A stretch of DNA of 64,000 nucleotides from Lasiodiplodia sp. COLG20 (Eukaryota; Ascomycota; Dothideomycetes; Botryosphaeriales; Botryosphaeriaceae). Each line of letters begins with the position of its first letter. Position 1 is the stretch's first letter. Both the position numbers and the translations under genes were made by a program. The stretch is from the NCBI GenBank assembly GCA_009801085.1, contig VNWV01000003.1, positions 62,001 to 126,000 on the forward strand, read 5' to 3'. The notes under the pieces were generated by a model that did no database searches, was not told the DNA's origin, and saw nothing but the letters and a program-made list of their open reading frames with translations. Shown piece after piece: positions 22,362 through 34,624 of this stretch.

Positions 22362-24543
22362 CTACGAGCCGCGGAAAGCATCGAAACGCTTGTACGTGTA
22401 GCCGATAAACGGCAAGCTCATCTCGGCCGCCATGTCCTCGGTCTGGTGCGCAGTCTGCGCCCGGAGTGCCGCCGAGTTGTCGTGCTGGTCAATCTCGTCA
22501 ATCGGGAAGTACTGCGTGTCGACGTTAGATTGCAGCTTGGGCTCGAACGGCGCCCTGATCTTGCGGAGACCATCCCACTGCACCCCGCGGAAGAAGGGGT
22601 GCTGCTTGATCTCGTGTCCGCCGCCGATGCGGCCCAGACGGTCCTCGGCATTGCAGATGAGTCTGCCCAGAGTCAGCACGATCGACTGTATGGGAATAGT
22701 GGGGCTGGGTTTCATGGGTTTGAGGGGGTGGCAAAAAAGAAAATGGGCTCACCTCCTGATGAAGTCCTCCGCTTCGGCGCCAAGTTGCTGGTCTGGCGGG
22801 AAGTGCAGGTTGCGAGGCCAGTCAACAATCTTGCGGTACGTGTCATGGGGCTCCTCCGCGCAGAACGGCGGCCAGCCAATAAGGCACTCGAACATGATGG
22901 TACCGACGGACCACCAGTCGCAGCCATAGTCGTAACCCTTTCCGCTAAAAATCTCGGGAGCAATGTAATCGGGCGTACCGACGGTCGAGTAGGCCAATTG
23001 ACGACGGGACTTGCGCCAACTGTTGATCTGTGTACGATTGCTGACCGTGAGCTGGATCTGGTCGATGGCAACGGAGTTACGGTTGTCGCGGTTCGAGGAT
23101 TTTTGCGTGTTGCCCGAGAGGAGCTTCTGATAGTATGATGCCTCATGCTCCTTGTGGAAACCAGTAGACAGACCAAAATCGGTAAGCTTGATGTGGCCGC
23201 CGCGATCCAGGAGAATGTTGTCCGGTTTGATATCACTACGATGGGTCAATAAACCTCCACCACGTTCTGGGGGCCGCGCATTTCGCACCGATGTATGAAG
23301 CCAAGCTTGTGGACAGCCTCAATGGCCAGAGTAAGCTCAGCCATGTAAAAGCGAGTGATATCTTCGGTGAAAATCTCATACTTGATGAGCATAGTCATCA
23401 AGTCACCGCCGGGCAAGAACTCCATGAGCATGTACAGGAAGGTGTTGTCCTGGAAAGTGGTGTGGAGCTTGACGACCCAAGGGCTGTCCGACTCGGCGAG
23501 AATATCACGCTCAGAGCGGACGTGAGCAAGTTGGTCCTTCTTGAACTGTACTGGCTATCAGTACCGAGATACGTCGGCGTGCCAATATCGATACATACCA
23601 TCTCTGCCTTGATGAGGGACTTCAAGGCGTACACCTTACCGTCGTTCTTCCTCTGCACCAGCTTAACCTCACCGAACGCACCCTTTCCAATGATCTTGAC
23701 CGTGACAAAGTTCTCCGGTCTCTCGCGCGTCCGCAAGAAGCGAAGGAACCTCATCTCTGCTTGTTGGACATCCTGGATCTTTGCCTGCTTCTTCGCTTCT
23801 GAGATGTTCGGGTTCGAGAGGATTTGTTCAAGCTCGAGTGCTCTGCTGTGCGTCAATGGCTTTGTTCTGTGCGAAATGGGTCCGCCGGACGCTTACCTGG
23901 CGTTCCTGTCACGAGCTCGCTGCACGCTCTGGCGGAAGAAATCGCTCACCAAGCCGGTAGACAGACGGGCGCGCTTGACGATGTTGTCGGTGTACTTGTC
24001 GGGGTTCTTTGGCGGCGGCTCGTCGTCATTGAGCGAGGGCTGGTGCTGACCGGGCATGTGGGCGCTTAGGTAGTTGCCATACTGCTGCTGGCCCGAGGAG
24101 CCAGCAGTGCGCGGGCGCTGGGGATTGGGCGACGGCTGGCGACCGTACGGGCTGCCGGAGCGAGGGGTGCCCAAGTTCTGGTTGGAGAACTGGTGGACAA
24201 GGCCATTGGTGCCGTCGTTGTAGCCCTGGGGGGCGCGGTAGGCAGCCTGCGGGGGCTGCATGCCCTGGTACTGCGGCGAGTAGCCTTGAGCGTTCATGAA
24301 GTAGCCGGCACCTCCGTAGGCGTTGTTCGCTTGCTGGGTGCCCCAGACCTCCTGCTGGCCGTTCTGGTTCGGGTAGACAGGCTGGGGGAAAGTGGAGGGC
24401 GTGGTGGGATATGCACGGCCCTGCTCCGCGGCAAAGTTCCGGTCGTTATTGAAACCGAAGTTTAGGTGGAGGCGGTTCTGCTGGTTATTCTGCATTGTAG
24501 GCGCAGGGAGAGGCGTTTCGGGTACGGTGGAAATCCCGGACAA
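22362..24543 (-). CDS. cot1: NDR/LATS-family serine/threonine kinase, COT1/Cbk1 orthologue
   Basis: Five exons (complement 24543-23897, 23842-23599, 23545-23289, 23235-22753, 22662-22362) encode 643 aa. The first ~215 residues are Gln/Pro/Gly-rich and disordered. The MOB-binding N-terminal regulatory segment follows, then the kinase domain: glycine loop GKGAFGEV (268-275), Lys290, HRDIKPDN with Asp384, and DFG (402-404). The long activation-segment insert of NDR kinases is present, ending [19 protein letters not shown]. The C-terminus has the hydrophobic motif [10 protein letters not shown], where Thr is the usual Ste20-type phosphosite. COT1 with its MOB2 partner drives polar growth and branching of hyphae. 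A second ATG at 24495 ([15 protein letters not shown]) may be the true start. Confidence 0.94.
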
Positions 24544-26230
24544 TCCTGGTGGTCGTAAGCTTCAGGCGTGACGAGGGGAGGAGACAGCGCAGCCAGCAGG
24601 ACCCCTACCTGTGTGAAGAAAGCGTGACGGCGGCGATCGCGCCGCGAGTTGTCAGGACGCAGGAATTCGCTTCGGCAGGCGGCAATGCGGGCCAGCTGTG
24701 AGGACGTGGGTCAAAATATGCGTGTCAAGGAGCAGGGCCTGAGAGAGAGGAGGTTGCGGCGGGCACGGGGGAGAAGCGCGGAGGCGGGAGGCGGTCGGCG
24801 GGCGACAGGCCGAGCGCACGCGACTAGCTGGCGGGGCGGTTTGAGAACGGGGTCCTCGCAAGCTACGCAGCAGCAATCTGGAGCAATTGGAATTGGGCCG
24901 GATGTCTTGCTTGGGCTTTTGGGGGGGACCGCGGGTTGAGGGTGATTTAATCGATAACACAATACTCCGTACCGGGACACGCCGCCCCTTGGGCCAAAAC
25001 TGCCTGCCAGTCTGGTTTCAGGTTGGCCACGCCTGGGAAGGCGCCGCACGCCAGCCCTGCCACCAGCAGCACGTGTTGCCTGCAGCTGTCTACCACGAGC
25101 TGAGAGGCCCTCAATCCGGCTCGCCGTCGACCGTCGCCGCTGCCCACCCCGCCGCCCGCATCGCCGTCGCTGCCCGACTGCGGCGCCCGGCCGGCGCCCC
25201 AGAGCTGCCGTTTCACCAGGTTTGCCGACGTTTCACGGTGCACGCAGACCAACATATCACAAAGTCGACCCCTCTGCGTCGGCGCACCGTCGGCCTTGCG
25301 TGTCTGTCCAGCCAATTGGCGGTGGACAGGAGCCCCTATGCATGCTAGAGTGCTGCAGGATTCCACCGCCTCCAAATCTGTTCTCCTGTTTTCCCAATCC
25401 AGAGACCCGGGAGCGCTGGGAACCACCCGACAGCGTGTACCGATAAATTTGTTCAACCAATCGAGTGCCCCAAAAGCAGCCTATAGGGAATGCAGGCACG
25501 CAAATAGGCCAAAATATTGGACGGCGTAAGCAGGGGACAAACATCCGCAAGCCACCATGCGTCTGCCCGGCTCGTCACACGGCTGTCATGCTCACCACAT
25601 AGCTGGCGAACCAAAAGATAGATTACTCGCCTCTCTGCAAGGACCTCTATCGTAAACACGACCCTCTTCAGATTCCGATCGCCATCGGCTTCCAGATTAC
25701 ACCTCTTCACATACCACCAGAACGCTTCCAAATAACCCACCAAGCCGCTGGCGATGATGTCCGCTGACCCTCTCCAACAATGCAAACCCAAAATTTCCTG
25801 CCAAACCACCAGTCTATATGATTACCAAATAATAGAATAAGAGATGATGAAAAAAAAAAAAAAAATGCAGGCTGTTGCAGCAAGCAGTGGCCATCTGCTT
25901 GAGAACGCTGAGAGAGAATATATGGAACTATCGCACAAAAGGCCGGTAACCTTGAGCTCCAAGGTAGCGACACAAGCGGCGAGCATGCAGAAGTAAACAA
26001 GAAGATGCAGAGACCAACCGTCAACAAACAACAACGCCTGAAATGCTCCCAATCCAACCAACCATTTTGTTTTTTTTGTGCGCTGGTGGGACAAGACTTA
26101 TCCAAGAACGCCAATCAATGCAATGAAGTAAGGAGAGCCCTGCTCAGCTGCTCCCAATGCGGAACACGGAAGTCGCAGGCCTCCCGTCGGAGAGAGGACG
26201 ATAAACATCGCGTGTGGCACAAAGCAAGGC
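24544..26230. other. upstream region of COT1 kinase / 3' flank of coiled-coil gene
   Basis: A 1.7-kb stretch without a supported gene. The part next to the kinase is GC-rich and must contain its promoter. The rest is the 3' side of the coiled-coil gene and includes a run of 16 A at 25850-25865. No protein content is recognised in its open frames. Confidence 0.5.
25850..25865. repeat. A16 homopolymer
   Basis: Sixteen consecutive A bases lie in the 3' flank of the minus-strand coiled-coil gene. It is a simple homopolymer with no obvious role. Confidence 0.7.
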
Positions 26231-29200
26231 TTATGCCGACTGCTGGCTCATGAGCTCCTTGACCAACTCGCGTTGGGCAGTGATCTCGGCCTGCAGCCTT
26301 CTTGTCTCGCGCATAGCCTCGTCCCTACCCGAAGTATTAGAAACATATCTCACAGGCGTTGAATCATCGGGTATACTCACTTCTCGGTCTGCAGCTCTGC
26401 GACTTCGATCTGTGCCATGTTCATGCGGCCGACCACCTCCTCCATCTCTCTGTCCGCGTCGGACAGGGCCTTCTCCAGGTTGTGCACCTTGTGCTCCAAA
26501 TCCTCTGTCTTCGTTGCCTGCTGGATCGAGATGCCTAAGCCACTCGAAGTGATGTCCAGCCTGGGACTTCTCTGCACAAATATAGGGCTAAGGGGCTTCG
26601 GCAGGGGACTGTGTGCTGGCGTAAGTTTCGTTGGATCAAGCAGACCCCGGGCGTTCTGCATGCGCTTCAACTGTGCTACTTGACTGTCGTTGATAGCACG
26701 CAGCTCATCCTCGTGGGGGTTGAGCGCCTCATCCGATTGGCTCTGCGCCACCGAGACGCTTTCCTCAGCCGCGCGTAGCTTGCTTTGCATCTCGGTAATG
26801 CGCTTCGCGGCGAGACGTTGCTCGCTTTCACCTCGTCCGATAGCCTCAGCAAGACGTTGTTTGAGAGCATCGTTCTGCTGGAGCTGTGCCTGTGTTTGGG
26901 CGGCGAGTTCGTCCATTCTCTTGGCTGCTCCGAAGAGCTCAGACGCAAGAGAGTGCTCCTTGTCCAAGTGTGCAACCTCCGACTCCTGAAGCGCACGAGC
27001 CTGTTGACGGTACGTCTCGGCCTCCTTGAGTGCGTTATCACGCTCCGCCTTCGCGTCCGAAATGCTTTGCTTGAGCAGACTCAGGACACGCTCGGCTTCT
27101 GCGGCGTCTTCTCCTTCCTCCAGTCCTTTCACGCGCGCGAGCGAGAGTGCATGGAGGGTCTGAAGCTCCTTGTAGGCCCGCTCCAAAGTGACTGGTGCCT
27201 GAGAGTCATCACTGTAGACGCTACCTGCAGACGGTCTCCGCTCTTGTGCGAACATGTCCTTCTCGCCCATTAGATCGCGAAGCGAGCTAGTTTCCAGTTC
27301 GGCACGCGCAAGGTCCATGCGGAGACCACCAAGGTTCTTCTCCACTTGCCACTTCTGATCGAGAGCATCATCTGCACGCTTGCGCAGAAGGTTGATTTCG
27401 GCACGAAGGTTGGTGACCTCATTGTGGAATGCCGTGCGTCTGGGAGACACGTTGAGCGCGCGGTCTCTCTCCATTTCAAGTAGCTTGATCTTCTTTGCGT
27501 GGTCCTTCTGCTGCTGCTCATAGCGAGCTAGGAGCTGCTTAAGAGCACGGTGCAGGGCGTCCCGCTGTTCTTCAACGTCCTTCATCTTCTCTCCAAAATC
27601 GCGCGGGGCTTCGCCCTTCTCTTTGACCGAGTTCGACCGGGAGAGGCCGCTCAGCGTGCCACTACGAGAGCCACGCTTAAGAAGTTGAACGGAGTTGCGA
27701 GCAAGGGAGTTAGAGCGCGAGAGACCAATCTTCGGTGAGGCAGACGGTGCGCCTTCCTCTCCTTCCTCAGAAATCGAGTTGAAACGGTCCGATGATTGTG
27801 CTAGTTCAAGTCGCATGCGGCGAGCGTTGATCAAGCTCTGGTTTTCGTTGCGAAGGGTTTGGACCTCCTGTTGGAGGCGAGAATTTTCCTCGCCAAGAGA
27901 CTGAAGTTGCGAGGCTTGGAGTTGAGCAACTTCAGCAATATTTGCTTCATTCTGAACGGTACTGAGTTGACGCTTTAGGCGGGTGATCTCGTCCTGGAGT
28001 TTCTCGATGCGGTCTGCTTGGGCATCGTTCGTTTCATTGCGGACATTGTCGAGCTCATATTGCAGACGGGCGTTTTCTTGTTGCATATCCTTGAATTGCT
28101 CCAAGCGAGTGCGGAGGTCCGGAAGGATTTCCATTTGGAAGGACTCGAGTTCCTGCTGCAGGCGAGTGTTTTCATATCTCAGCTTTTCGACCTCTCCTGC
28201 CCCGGTTTCGAGACCACTCAGGCGAGCAGTGAGCTGCGGAATGATTTCATCGCGCAGATTGTCCCTTTCGCCCCGGTCCTTGTCGTGGGCTTGGCGTAGG
28301 GCTGCCAACAGATCTTCCAGATTTTCCTTAGCTTGCTTCTCGTCAGCAAGTCGGCGTTTGATGTCGTCCAGCTTCTCATTCCCTTGGAGCTGCTCCTCCA
28401 GAGACTGGACTTGGGCTTCAAGGTCAGCGCGTCTCCGCAACTCATCCTGAAGTCGCTGTGCAGTCTCATTCTTGGCTTGCGCTCTGTCTTGCTCTGCTTT
28501 CCGGCGCAGCTTTTCCAACGTCTCCAGTCTCGCCTCGGTGTCGCCGATAGGGAATTTTGCAGAGCTAGCACCCGAGTCCGAGTAGTAGTCGCTCGTTCTC
28601 CGGTTCTCTGTAGTCCCGGTGGGGTTTTCCGCCTTGTAGGTTTCAAGTTCATCTTCGAGTTCCAACTCTCTCTTGATCGAGCCGGCCAATTCCGCACTGA
28701 TTTCACGCAGCTCGCGCTCGAGCTCCTCGACGTGTGCATTGACGCTATGAGAGGACGAATAGAGGGGAGTGCCGGGTACGGTGAAGTACGACTGCTGGGA
28801 GTTGGCAGCAGGGATGTCCAGCGCCTTTGGCGTCTTCTTCTGGGGATTGGCGGCTGGGGAATCGCCAGAGAAGTTGGTGGTAGGCGAGCCGTTCGCTACG
28901 TTTTGTGATCCAGACTTCCATCCAAAGAACGAGGTGAACTTATTGCCGGTGGCCATCTCAGGTTTTGGCGAGCGGTCCTCGTCGTCCGTGAGCTGGTCAT
29001 AGTCGAGGAAGTCGCCTGTGACGCCATCCTCTCCGTGGATCTGAAGTGTCAAGTTTGGGGTTCTTTGTGAATCATATGAGGACATGGTCGGGGTCCGTTC
29101 GTGGCCGTGTGCGTGGTTCGGGACTGTTTCAGGATCCCATTCAGATGTTGAAACTTGAGCCGTGTGGTAGCTGCTGGCCGCGCGATCATAACCCGGCCGG

Positions 29201-29790
29201 GAATTACTTTCCACGGGCAGCAGGTCTCCGTATTGCGATGATGCTCGCCTGGCGCGATCTCGGTCCTCTGCGATGTAGTCGTCGAGCGGGTCGCTGGCGG
29301 GGGCAGAGCTGTATGCGGGTCAGCCAGACAGTTACGGTTTGACGTGGCGCCCCGAAACGGCGATGATTCTCCTCCATGATACACTGACGTACTTTTCTTG
29401 TGTATTGGGGTGGAATTCTTCCTTTGTTGCAGTCAGGGGCGGCGTGAAGACTGCCTGGGAACGAGCGAAGGGGTGAGGAGTGGTGTCAGTAGAGAAGGCG
29501 CGCTGGGTGTGACCTCTCTCGACGATCCTGGGGCCCGTGGTATAGCTCTGGGAGGAGAATCGCGTGGCGACGGGCGAGGCGTTAGCGGGAAGCGGCTTGC
29601 GACGGACGGGAGGTGATGTAACGGTCGGGCTCGCAGGCGTCTGAGCGCGAAACGTCGCAGAAGAGGGCGTGGTGATGCCGACGAGCGAAGCGGTCCTAAG
29701 TTGAGGGGCTTCTATATCAGGCGACAAGGGCGTCTCAGACGAATTGGTGCCCCGGCGGCGGAACGGTGGAGTCTGGGTGTCGGCGTGCAT
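26231..29790 (-). CDS. long coiled-coil protein, function not recognised
   Basis: Three exons (complement 29790-29393, 29308-26381, 26324-26231) encode 1139 aa. The first ~300 residues are disordered, rich in Ser/Thr/Pro, with SP and TP sites and short patches such as FTSFFGWKSG. From about residue 330 almost to the end the protein is heptad-rich coiled coil (ELERELREISAELAGSIKRE, DLRTRLEQFKDMQQENARLQ), broken near the middle by a Ser-rich segment. The last exon continues the helix to LVKELMSQQSA. No motor, kinase or membrane segment is seen. Such proteins often act as cytoskeletal, septal or cell-tip scaffolds, but I cannot assign one. Both introns are supported by frame continuity. It is head-to-head with VPS37. 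Confidence 0.82.
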
Positions 29791-30938
29791 AATTCCAATT
29801 GGGCAAAGATGGAGATAGTGAAGGGCCGCTGCACGAATCGGTCGGGGACACGAGAATCTCTTCCTTCCAGACTCTGGCGTCCCGAGGCGCTCTTGCGGAA
29901 GGGGAAGGGGATAGGCTTGAGGAAGATGCGCGCGCACTCCGCAGTGCTATCGGAGGTGGTCTGGGAGCTGCCAAGCCGCGTGCTGTGGCCAGGGCAGGGC
30001 GCTGATTGGCGCAGTCCGCAGCTCTCTGCTAGTTTGGGGCACTGGGCTGCCTGGGACTGCGGAGAACGGCGCTTCGCAGGCAACGGGGCTTCCCTAAAGG
30101 ACGCCAGGCCGCGCAAAGCAGAGGCCGGCCGCTGTTCCTGCGCCGGGCCAAGCCTCCAGAGATCCCCTTTCTTGGCTGTGCGTTCATTTCCCTACGCGTC
30201 GCCCAAGCGCACCAGAGCCGCGCTGGGCAATGAGGTGCATCACCACCAAGTGCTGCAGCGCGATCGCGGCCCACACTGCGATCCTGCCCGCGTCGTCAAT
30301 CGCGCCATTCAGGTAGCGCTCCCGTCCAGGCGCGCGCGACCCACGTCCGCCGCGTCTCGCAGCCAGCACACTTGCCGCTGCTTGAGAGGCCCAGAAGCGC
30401 CGGCGCCTAGGCCGCTGCTGTGCACAATTCATTTGGCCCGGCCCGCAGCTGGCGAATTGTTTCATGTCTTTCGATGCATCGGCGCGGCTAATGGGCGTGT
30501 AATTTCCAAGCTCGCCAGCCACGTTAGCCCGCGGATCATGCCTCGTCAGGGGAGGCCACAGCGCAGGCCTCCTGTCCTGTCGCTGTCTCTGCCGGCCAGA
30601 CCCTTCGGCGCATAAGGAGGCGCACAAATATAGCAACGCTGTATCTTCTGCATTGAGCCTCGCAGGCAGGTGCGATATTATTGAGCGACGACGGTACCTA
30701 GCCGTGACGTGCTCCTGTCGACTTGCGCGCCGGCTAGGCCAGGGTCCATCAGATCGACGGCGGCGGCTTGGCGGTCGGATGCGGCGAAACTGTTGTTCCT
30801 GCCTGGCCCAGCTCAGATGGAGGCGCGCGTCATACCGCGGGGACAACATGGAGACATCCTGAAGTAGCAGTCCACCAGCGCTCCCAATATCCCTCCTCAT
30901 TTCTCTCGAGTCGCGCCGCGCCCTCACCGCTCACGCTC
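29791..30938. promoter_or_regulatory. divergent promoter region, coiled-coil gene / VPS37
   Basis: A GC-rich 1.15-kb stretch between divergent starts. Long open frames exist on both strands, as expected in GC-rich DNA, but none resembles a protein. One of them runs in frame into VPS37. Confidence 0.4.
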
Positions 30939-31778
30939 ATGTCGTACCATTCCCCGCATCAGTCGCAGGCCCAATTTCACTTCGATGCCTCCACACCGCC
31001 ACCTCCGCCGCCGAAGCCCTCAGCTCACTCGAGCGGAAGAGGCACGCCGCTTACAGGCCCGCCGCTACCCCCCACACCCGCTCAGATAGCCCAGGCGCAG
31101 GCCGGTCCAGCTTCACAGTCGCCTCAGACCTACGGTGGCCAGCAGCCGGCTGTCGAGGACCGCCAACCGCAGATTGAACTGCCCGAAGAGGGCTGGCTGC
31201 CGAATGTGCTGAAAGATAAGAAGTGCGAAATTGCCTCAATGCGTGATGCGGATCGTCCAATGCTCACAATTACATGTAGCACGGCTGACCTCCAGGCGGT
31301 TCTTGAGAGCCCCGAGCTCCAGAAAGCACTTGCTCACTCGCCGGGCACAGCCCATCCCTCCATTGCCGCATCCACCGCGCCCCTAGGCGAGGCTCTGGCT
31401 GCCAACATAGCGCTGGCAGAGTCTTTGAAGAACCTCGAGTCGCATCTGCAGCACCAGCGTCAGCACACCCAGTCCCGACTGCTTAGCCTTCGCGCCCTCG
31501 AGGGACAATGGCGTGCGAAGCAAGCCGAGCAGGATGCGGCTCTCAAGGACTTCAGCCCGCCTGCACTCTACCAGAGGCTAAGCACTTCTATCACAGAGCA
31601 TGAATCGCTTTGCCGTGGTCTGGAAGAGAGCTTCCTCGAGGGCGAGGGCGGCGGGCAAGCCACCGAACGAGAGGTTGCAGAGTTTGTGAGACGGATCAGG
31701 GAGGGCAAAAAAATCGCGTATTTGAGAAGAGAGAGAAAGGAGAGATGGGACGAAGGCAGAGTTGGCGGCTGGCGTTGA
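30939..31778 (+). CDS. VPS37: ESCRT-I subunit Vps37 (Mod(r) domain)
   Basis: A single exon of 279 aa. Residues 1-80 are Pro/Ser/Gln-rich and disordered, including a PPPPPP run. The Mod(r) helical region follows, from ~83 (EEGWLPNVLKDKKCEIASM) through SLKNLESHLQHQRQHTQSRL, KQAEQDAALKDFSPPALYQR and LCRGLEESFLEGEG, to the basic end. Vps37 forms the ESCRT-I stalk with Vps23, Vps28 and Mvb12 and sorts ubiquitinated cargo into multivesicular bodies. The ATG at 30939 gives MSYHSPHQSQ; the frame stays open upstream to 30768, but that part is Arg/Cys-rich without conserved content. Confidence 0.85.
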   Translation: MSYHSPHQSQAQFHFDASTPPPPPPKPSAHSSGRGTPLTGPPLPPTPAQIAQAQAGPASQSPQTYGGQQPAVEDRQPQIELPEEGWLPNVLKDKKCEIASMRDADRPMLTITCSTADLQAVLESPELQKALAHSPGTAHPSIAASTAPLGEALAANIALAESLKNLESHLQHQRQHTQSRLLSLRALEGQWRAKQAEQDAALKDFSPPALYQRLSTSITEHESLCRGLEESFLEGEGGGQATEREVAEFVRRIREGKKIAYLRRERKERWDEGRVGGWR

Positions 31779-32574
31779 ACCGTGAGTGCATATCCGTGCG
31801 CCCACAATAGCGTTGTCCACCAATAGCGTTGGCCGTGCTCCTGCTCATGCCTTTCGTCGCCTTAGTGTGCATTTGAGATACCCAAAGGCGAAACACATAC
31901 AGGTAATAAGGACAGAACGACATGCACCGCCGACTGGTGGATACACCGCTTCCGTTTGCTTCAACCGGGCCCGTCAGGAACGCGACGCCTGCCCTCGCAG
32001 GAGGCATACATCCTGTGTCTGAGAAATGGTGTTGAAGAACACTTCGGACGGAAGGCGTCGGGACTAGGCTCTGTCGGGTCACTCGGAACAGGGGTCCAGA
32101 TAAGGGTAGCGTTGTGGGGTAAGCAACGTGCACAACGTGGGAACCACCGAAAAATTGCGCTCTAGCCCTATGGAGCAGGTCATATTGCCGACTTTTATCG
32201 AGTGTTCGTGCGAATTTGCGCTGCTAATGGAAAGCTCGGACGACTCTAGTGGAAAGGAAAAAAACAGGCGATGGCTACATGGCTTTTTGTGGAGGAGACA
32301 CTCACGGCTTCCCTCACATCTTCCCCAGCCCCGGTATCACGACGTTGCCACATCTGGACGGGACGGTATCACGCGGGCACCCAGTGGCTAAGCATCCGGA
32401 TAAGCGCGGATCCGCTGGAACAACTGTGTAACCACAGCCCCTCGACTTCGCTTTCCACGACGTTGTCACGACAAGCGTACTCTCCCTGCCAATTCTCCTC
32501 CCGCCACTGCCTGCCCTATCTGCGTCGCCGTTCCACCACAGCATGACTATGTGCAGCGCAAGTTGACGAACCAG
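31779..32574. other. intergenic region, VPS37 / GT25 gene
   Basis: An 800-bp stretch with the VPS37 3' flank and the promoter of the glycosyltransferase gene. No gene is supported. Confidence 0.5.
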
Positions 32575-33885
32575 ATGCTTCTCCCGACTTCCCGCCTTCC
32601 GCTAAGGCCGGGCCGCGCCGTCTTCATCTTTGCTGCCGTAACCCTACTGCTCCTGTGGCATTTCCACCTTCTTAGCGCAAGACAGCCTGTGCAGATAGCA
32701 GAGACGCTCGTCGATGGACAGGCAAACGCCAATATTGCCAATTCAACGCTCGGCGTACGTCACCGCTTGCTATGCCCGGTAGGGTGTAAGAATGCCGCTC
32801 TGGCTAAAGTCGCGTTTGTACAGTTTCAAACAATCATCGCCATCTCCTCGGAAAATGCCTCCACGCCGGGCGCTTGGCGACAGCGCGGCCTCCTTGCAGC
32901 AGCAAATCGGACCGGCCTGGAAGTCAAGGTGCACCAGTCGCGACGCATTCCAGACGACGAGCTGCGGGCGTTCATGCAGCATACCTCGAAGAGCGGTGAG
33001 TCGCCGCGCAAAGGCAGCGCAAAGGCGTGGCTGGCGCACCTCGATGCGCTCAAGTACGTGCTCGCGCACAACATCAGCACCGCCCTCATCCTAGAGGACG
33101 ACGCCGACTGGGACGTTCGCATCCGGAAGTTGCTCGCCCCGAATGCGGCAGTGCCCTCGCTGGTGCGCGAGATCCTGCACGACAACGACGATGACACCAC
33201 CAGCGCCTCCAACGCCACTCTCAGCGAAAACAACAGCGACAATAACTCGACCCTGCCCTACTCCCTCGCCTACGACATCCTCTGGCTCGGCCACTGCGCT
33301 TCGGTCAAGACCCCGTACTCTCGCCAGTTGGACACGCTCGACGACGCCGCGTCACTCCCGCCTGCCAACAGCCTGCGCGCGCTCGCAGACCGCTACGCCT
33401 ACACGCCGCTGCCGGACGGCACGCGCAGCATCATGCGTTCGCCAGGCCCCACCTGCACATACGCATATGCAGTCACTCGTCCCGGCGCGGCGCGCATCCT
33501 CGAGCTCGCGAGCGGCGGCGGCGCAGCTTTTGATAACGAAGTCGGCGCAGGGTGTGCGAAGGGAGAGAAGAAAGGTGGTCTGAGGTGCGTGAGCGTGGCA
33601 CCGGAGCTGTTCCATCACCAGCGGGTCATCCGTGAAGATGGGACGGATAGCAGTTTGGTAGATGGGATGAATTGGGGGAAGGCGGGTGAAGGAGAGTTGA
33701 AAACTTATAAGCAAAAGACGGTTGGAAAGGGGAAGGAGAAAGCAGGTGCTGGTGCTGCGCATGATGGACGAAGGTTTATCACGTTCAACATCATGTATAG
33801 CGCGAGGTGTAATGCGGACAGGGGCGATAGAGATTTGGTTGAGTGTATGCCGACAGATGAGGAGTTGGATCGGTACACGACGTAA
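32575..33885 (+). CDS. glycosyltransferase family 25-like type II membrane protein
   Basis: Two exons (32575-32754, 32824-33885) encode 413 aa. A short Arg/Pro-rich N-terminus and one membrane segment (AVFIFAAVTLLLLWHFHLL, about 18-36) give a Golgi-type type II topology. The intron joins NSTLG to FQTIIAISS, the usual start of this fungal family. AWRQRGLLAAANRTGLEVKV follows, then AWLAHLDALKYVLAHNISTA and the acidic LILEDDADWDVRI block (Glu151-Asp155), the likely metal/nucleotide-sugar site. A Cys-containing C-terminal part ends YSARCNADRGDRDLVEC. The family is related to bacterial LPS glycosyltransferases; donor and acceptor sugars in fungi are not established. The start is the first in-frame ATG before the membrane segment. 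Confidence 0.82.
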   Translation: MLLPTSRLPLRPGRAVFIFAAVTLLLLWHFHLLSARQPVQIAETLVDGQANANIANSTLGVRHRLLCPVGCKNAALAKVAFVQFQTIIAISSENASTPGAWRQRGLLAAANRTGLEVKVHQSRRIPDDELRAFMQHTSKSGESPRKGSAKAWLAHLDALKYVLAHNISTALILEDDADWDVRIRKLLAPNAAVPSLVREILHDNDDDTTSASNATLSENNSDNNSTLPYSLAYDILWLGHCASVKTPYSRQLDTLDDAASLPPANSLRALADRYAYTPLPDGTRSIMRSPGPTCTYAYAVTRPGAARILELASGGGAAFDNEVGAGCAKGEKKGGLRCVSVAPELFHHQRVIREDGTDSSLVDGMNWGKAGEGELKTYKQKTVGKGKEKAGAGAAHDGRRFITFNIMYSARCNADRGDRDLVECMPTDEELDRYTT

Positions 33886-34624
33886 AGAGTTGGGATTTTC
33901 GGAAGTACTTTAACCGAGACGCGACTGTTCGAAGTAGAGAAGTTTAATAGCTTGGATTGATACCCCTCACGTATAGTTTTTATTCACAAAGAATGGAATA
34001 GATGGTTGATAGAGCAATAGGGTGCTCGTCGTCGATGCTGAGGCCGAGTTTTCCTGAATCTGGTATACAGATCGCGTGGATATTAGACGCCTGTCTGGGC
34101 TCAAGAGAGAGGGGATGATTGAAGAATATTAGGAGCGGATAAGAGTTTGCCAGACAAATACAGACCCAAGATGCATAACGCGCGGCCTTGAGAGCACATG
34201 CGCCAGTGAGCGAGAAAGACGAGAACAGCAGGTGGTGACGTGGGAGCCAAGGCTTGAGCTGCTCCAGACAACGTGCGGGCGGAAAGCAGGGGCCAAGGGG
34301 AGAGGCGTGCTGCCGATCCACCCGTCGTCCCCAGCCCCAAAGTCCAGCCGCCCGATAATTGAACGGCCAAGAGCAAAACCGCACTGCTCTGTCCACTCTT
34401 CTACCTCCAAGGAATCCTAACGTTCAGTCTGCTTGGTAAGTGACGCGCCGTCAACTTTACTCGTACAGCTAATCTCACAGCCTCTGCAGAAACATAGCAT
34501 ACGCTCGTTACATCACCGCATCCCGACGCTCACCACACCAGTAAAGCGCTCTCTCACCGCGGTCTCCTCCACAGTGCAGCTGCGCAATTCCACATTCTAT
34601 CCAGACAAGCCGCAAATCCTCACA
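33886..34624. other. intergenic region, GT25 gene / GPI-type protein
   Basis: About 740 bp with the 3' flank of the glycosyltransferase gene and the promoter of the surface-protein gene. The open frame of the latter continues upstream to 34433, but that part reads like 5' UTR. Nothing else is seen. Confidence 0.5.

Noticed and set aside
24193..24465. Plus-strand open frame over the N-terminus of the COT1 kinase
   Set aside because: Antisense shadow of the Gln/Gly/Pro-rich coding sequence.
29701..30615. 304-codon plus-strand open frame over the coiled-coil gene's first exon and its promoter
   Set aside because: No domain; composition is Arg/Pro/Ser-rich, as expected from random GC-rich DNA. 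The first exon of the coiled-coil gene on the other strand explains its left part.
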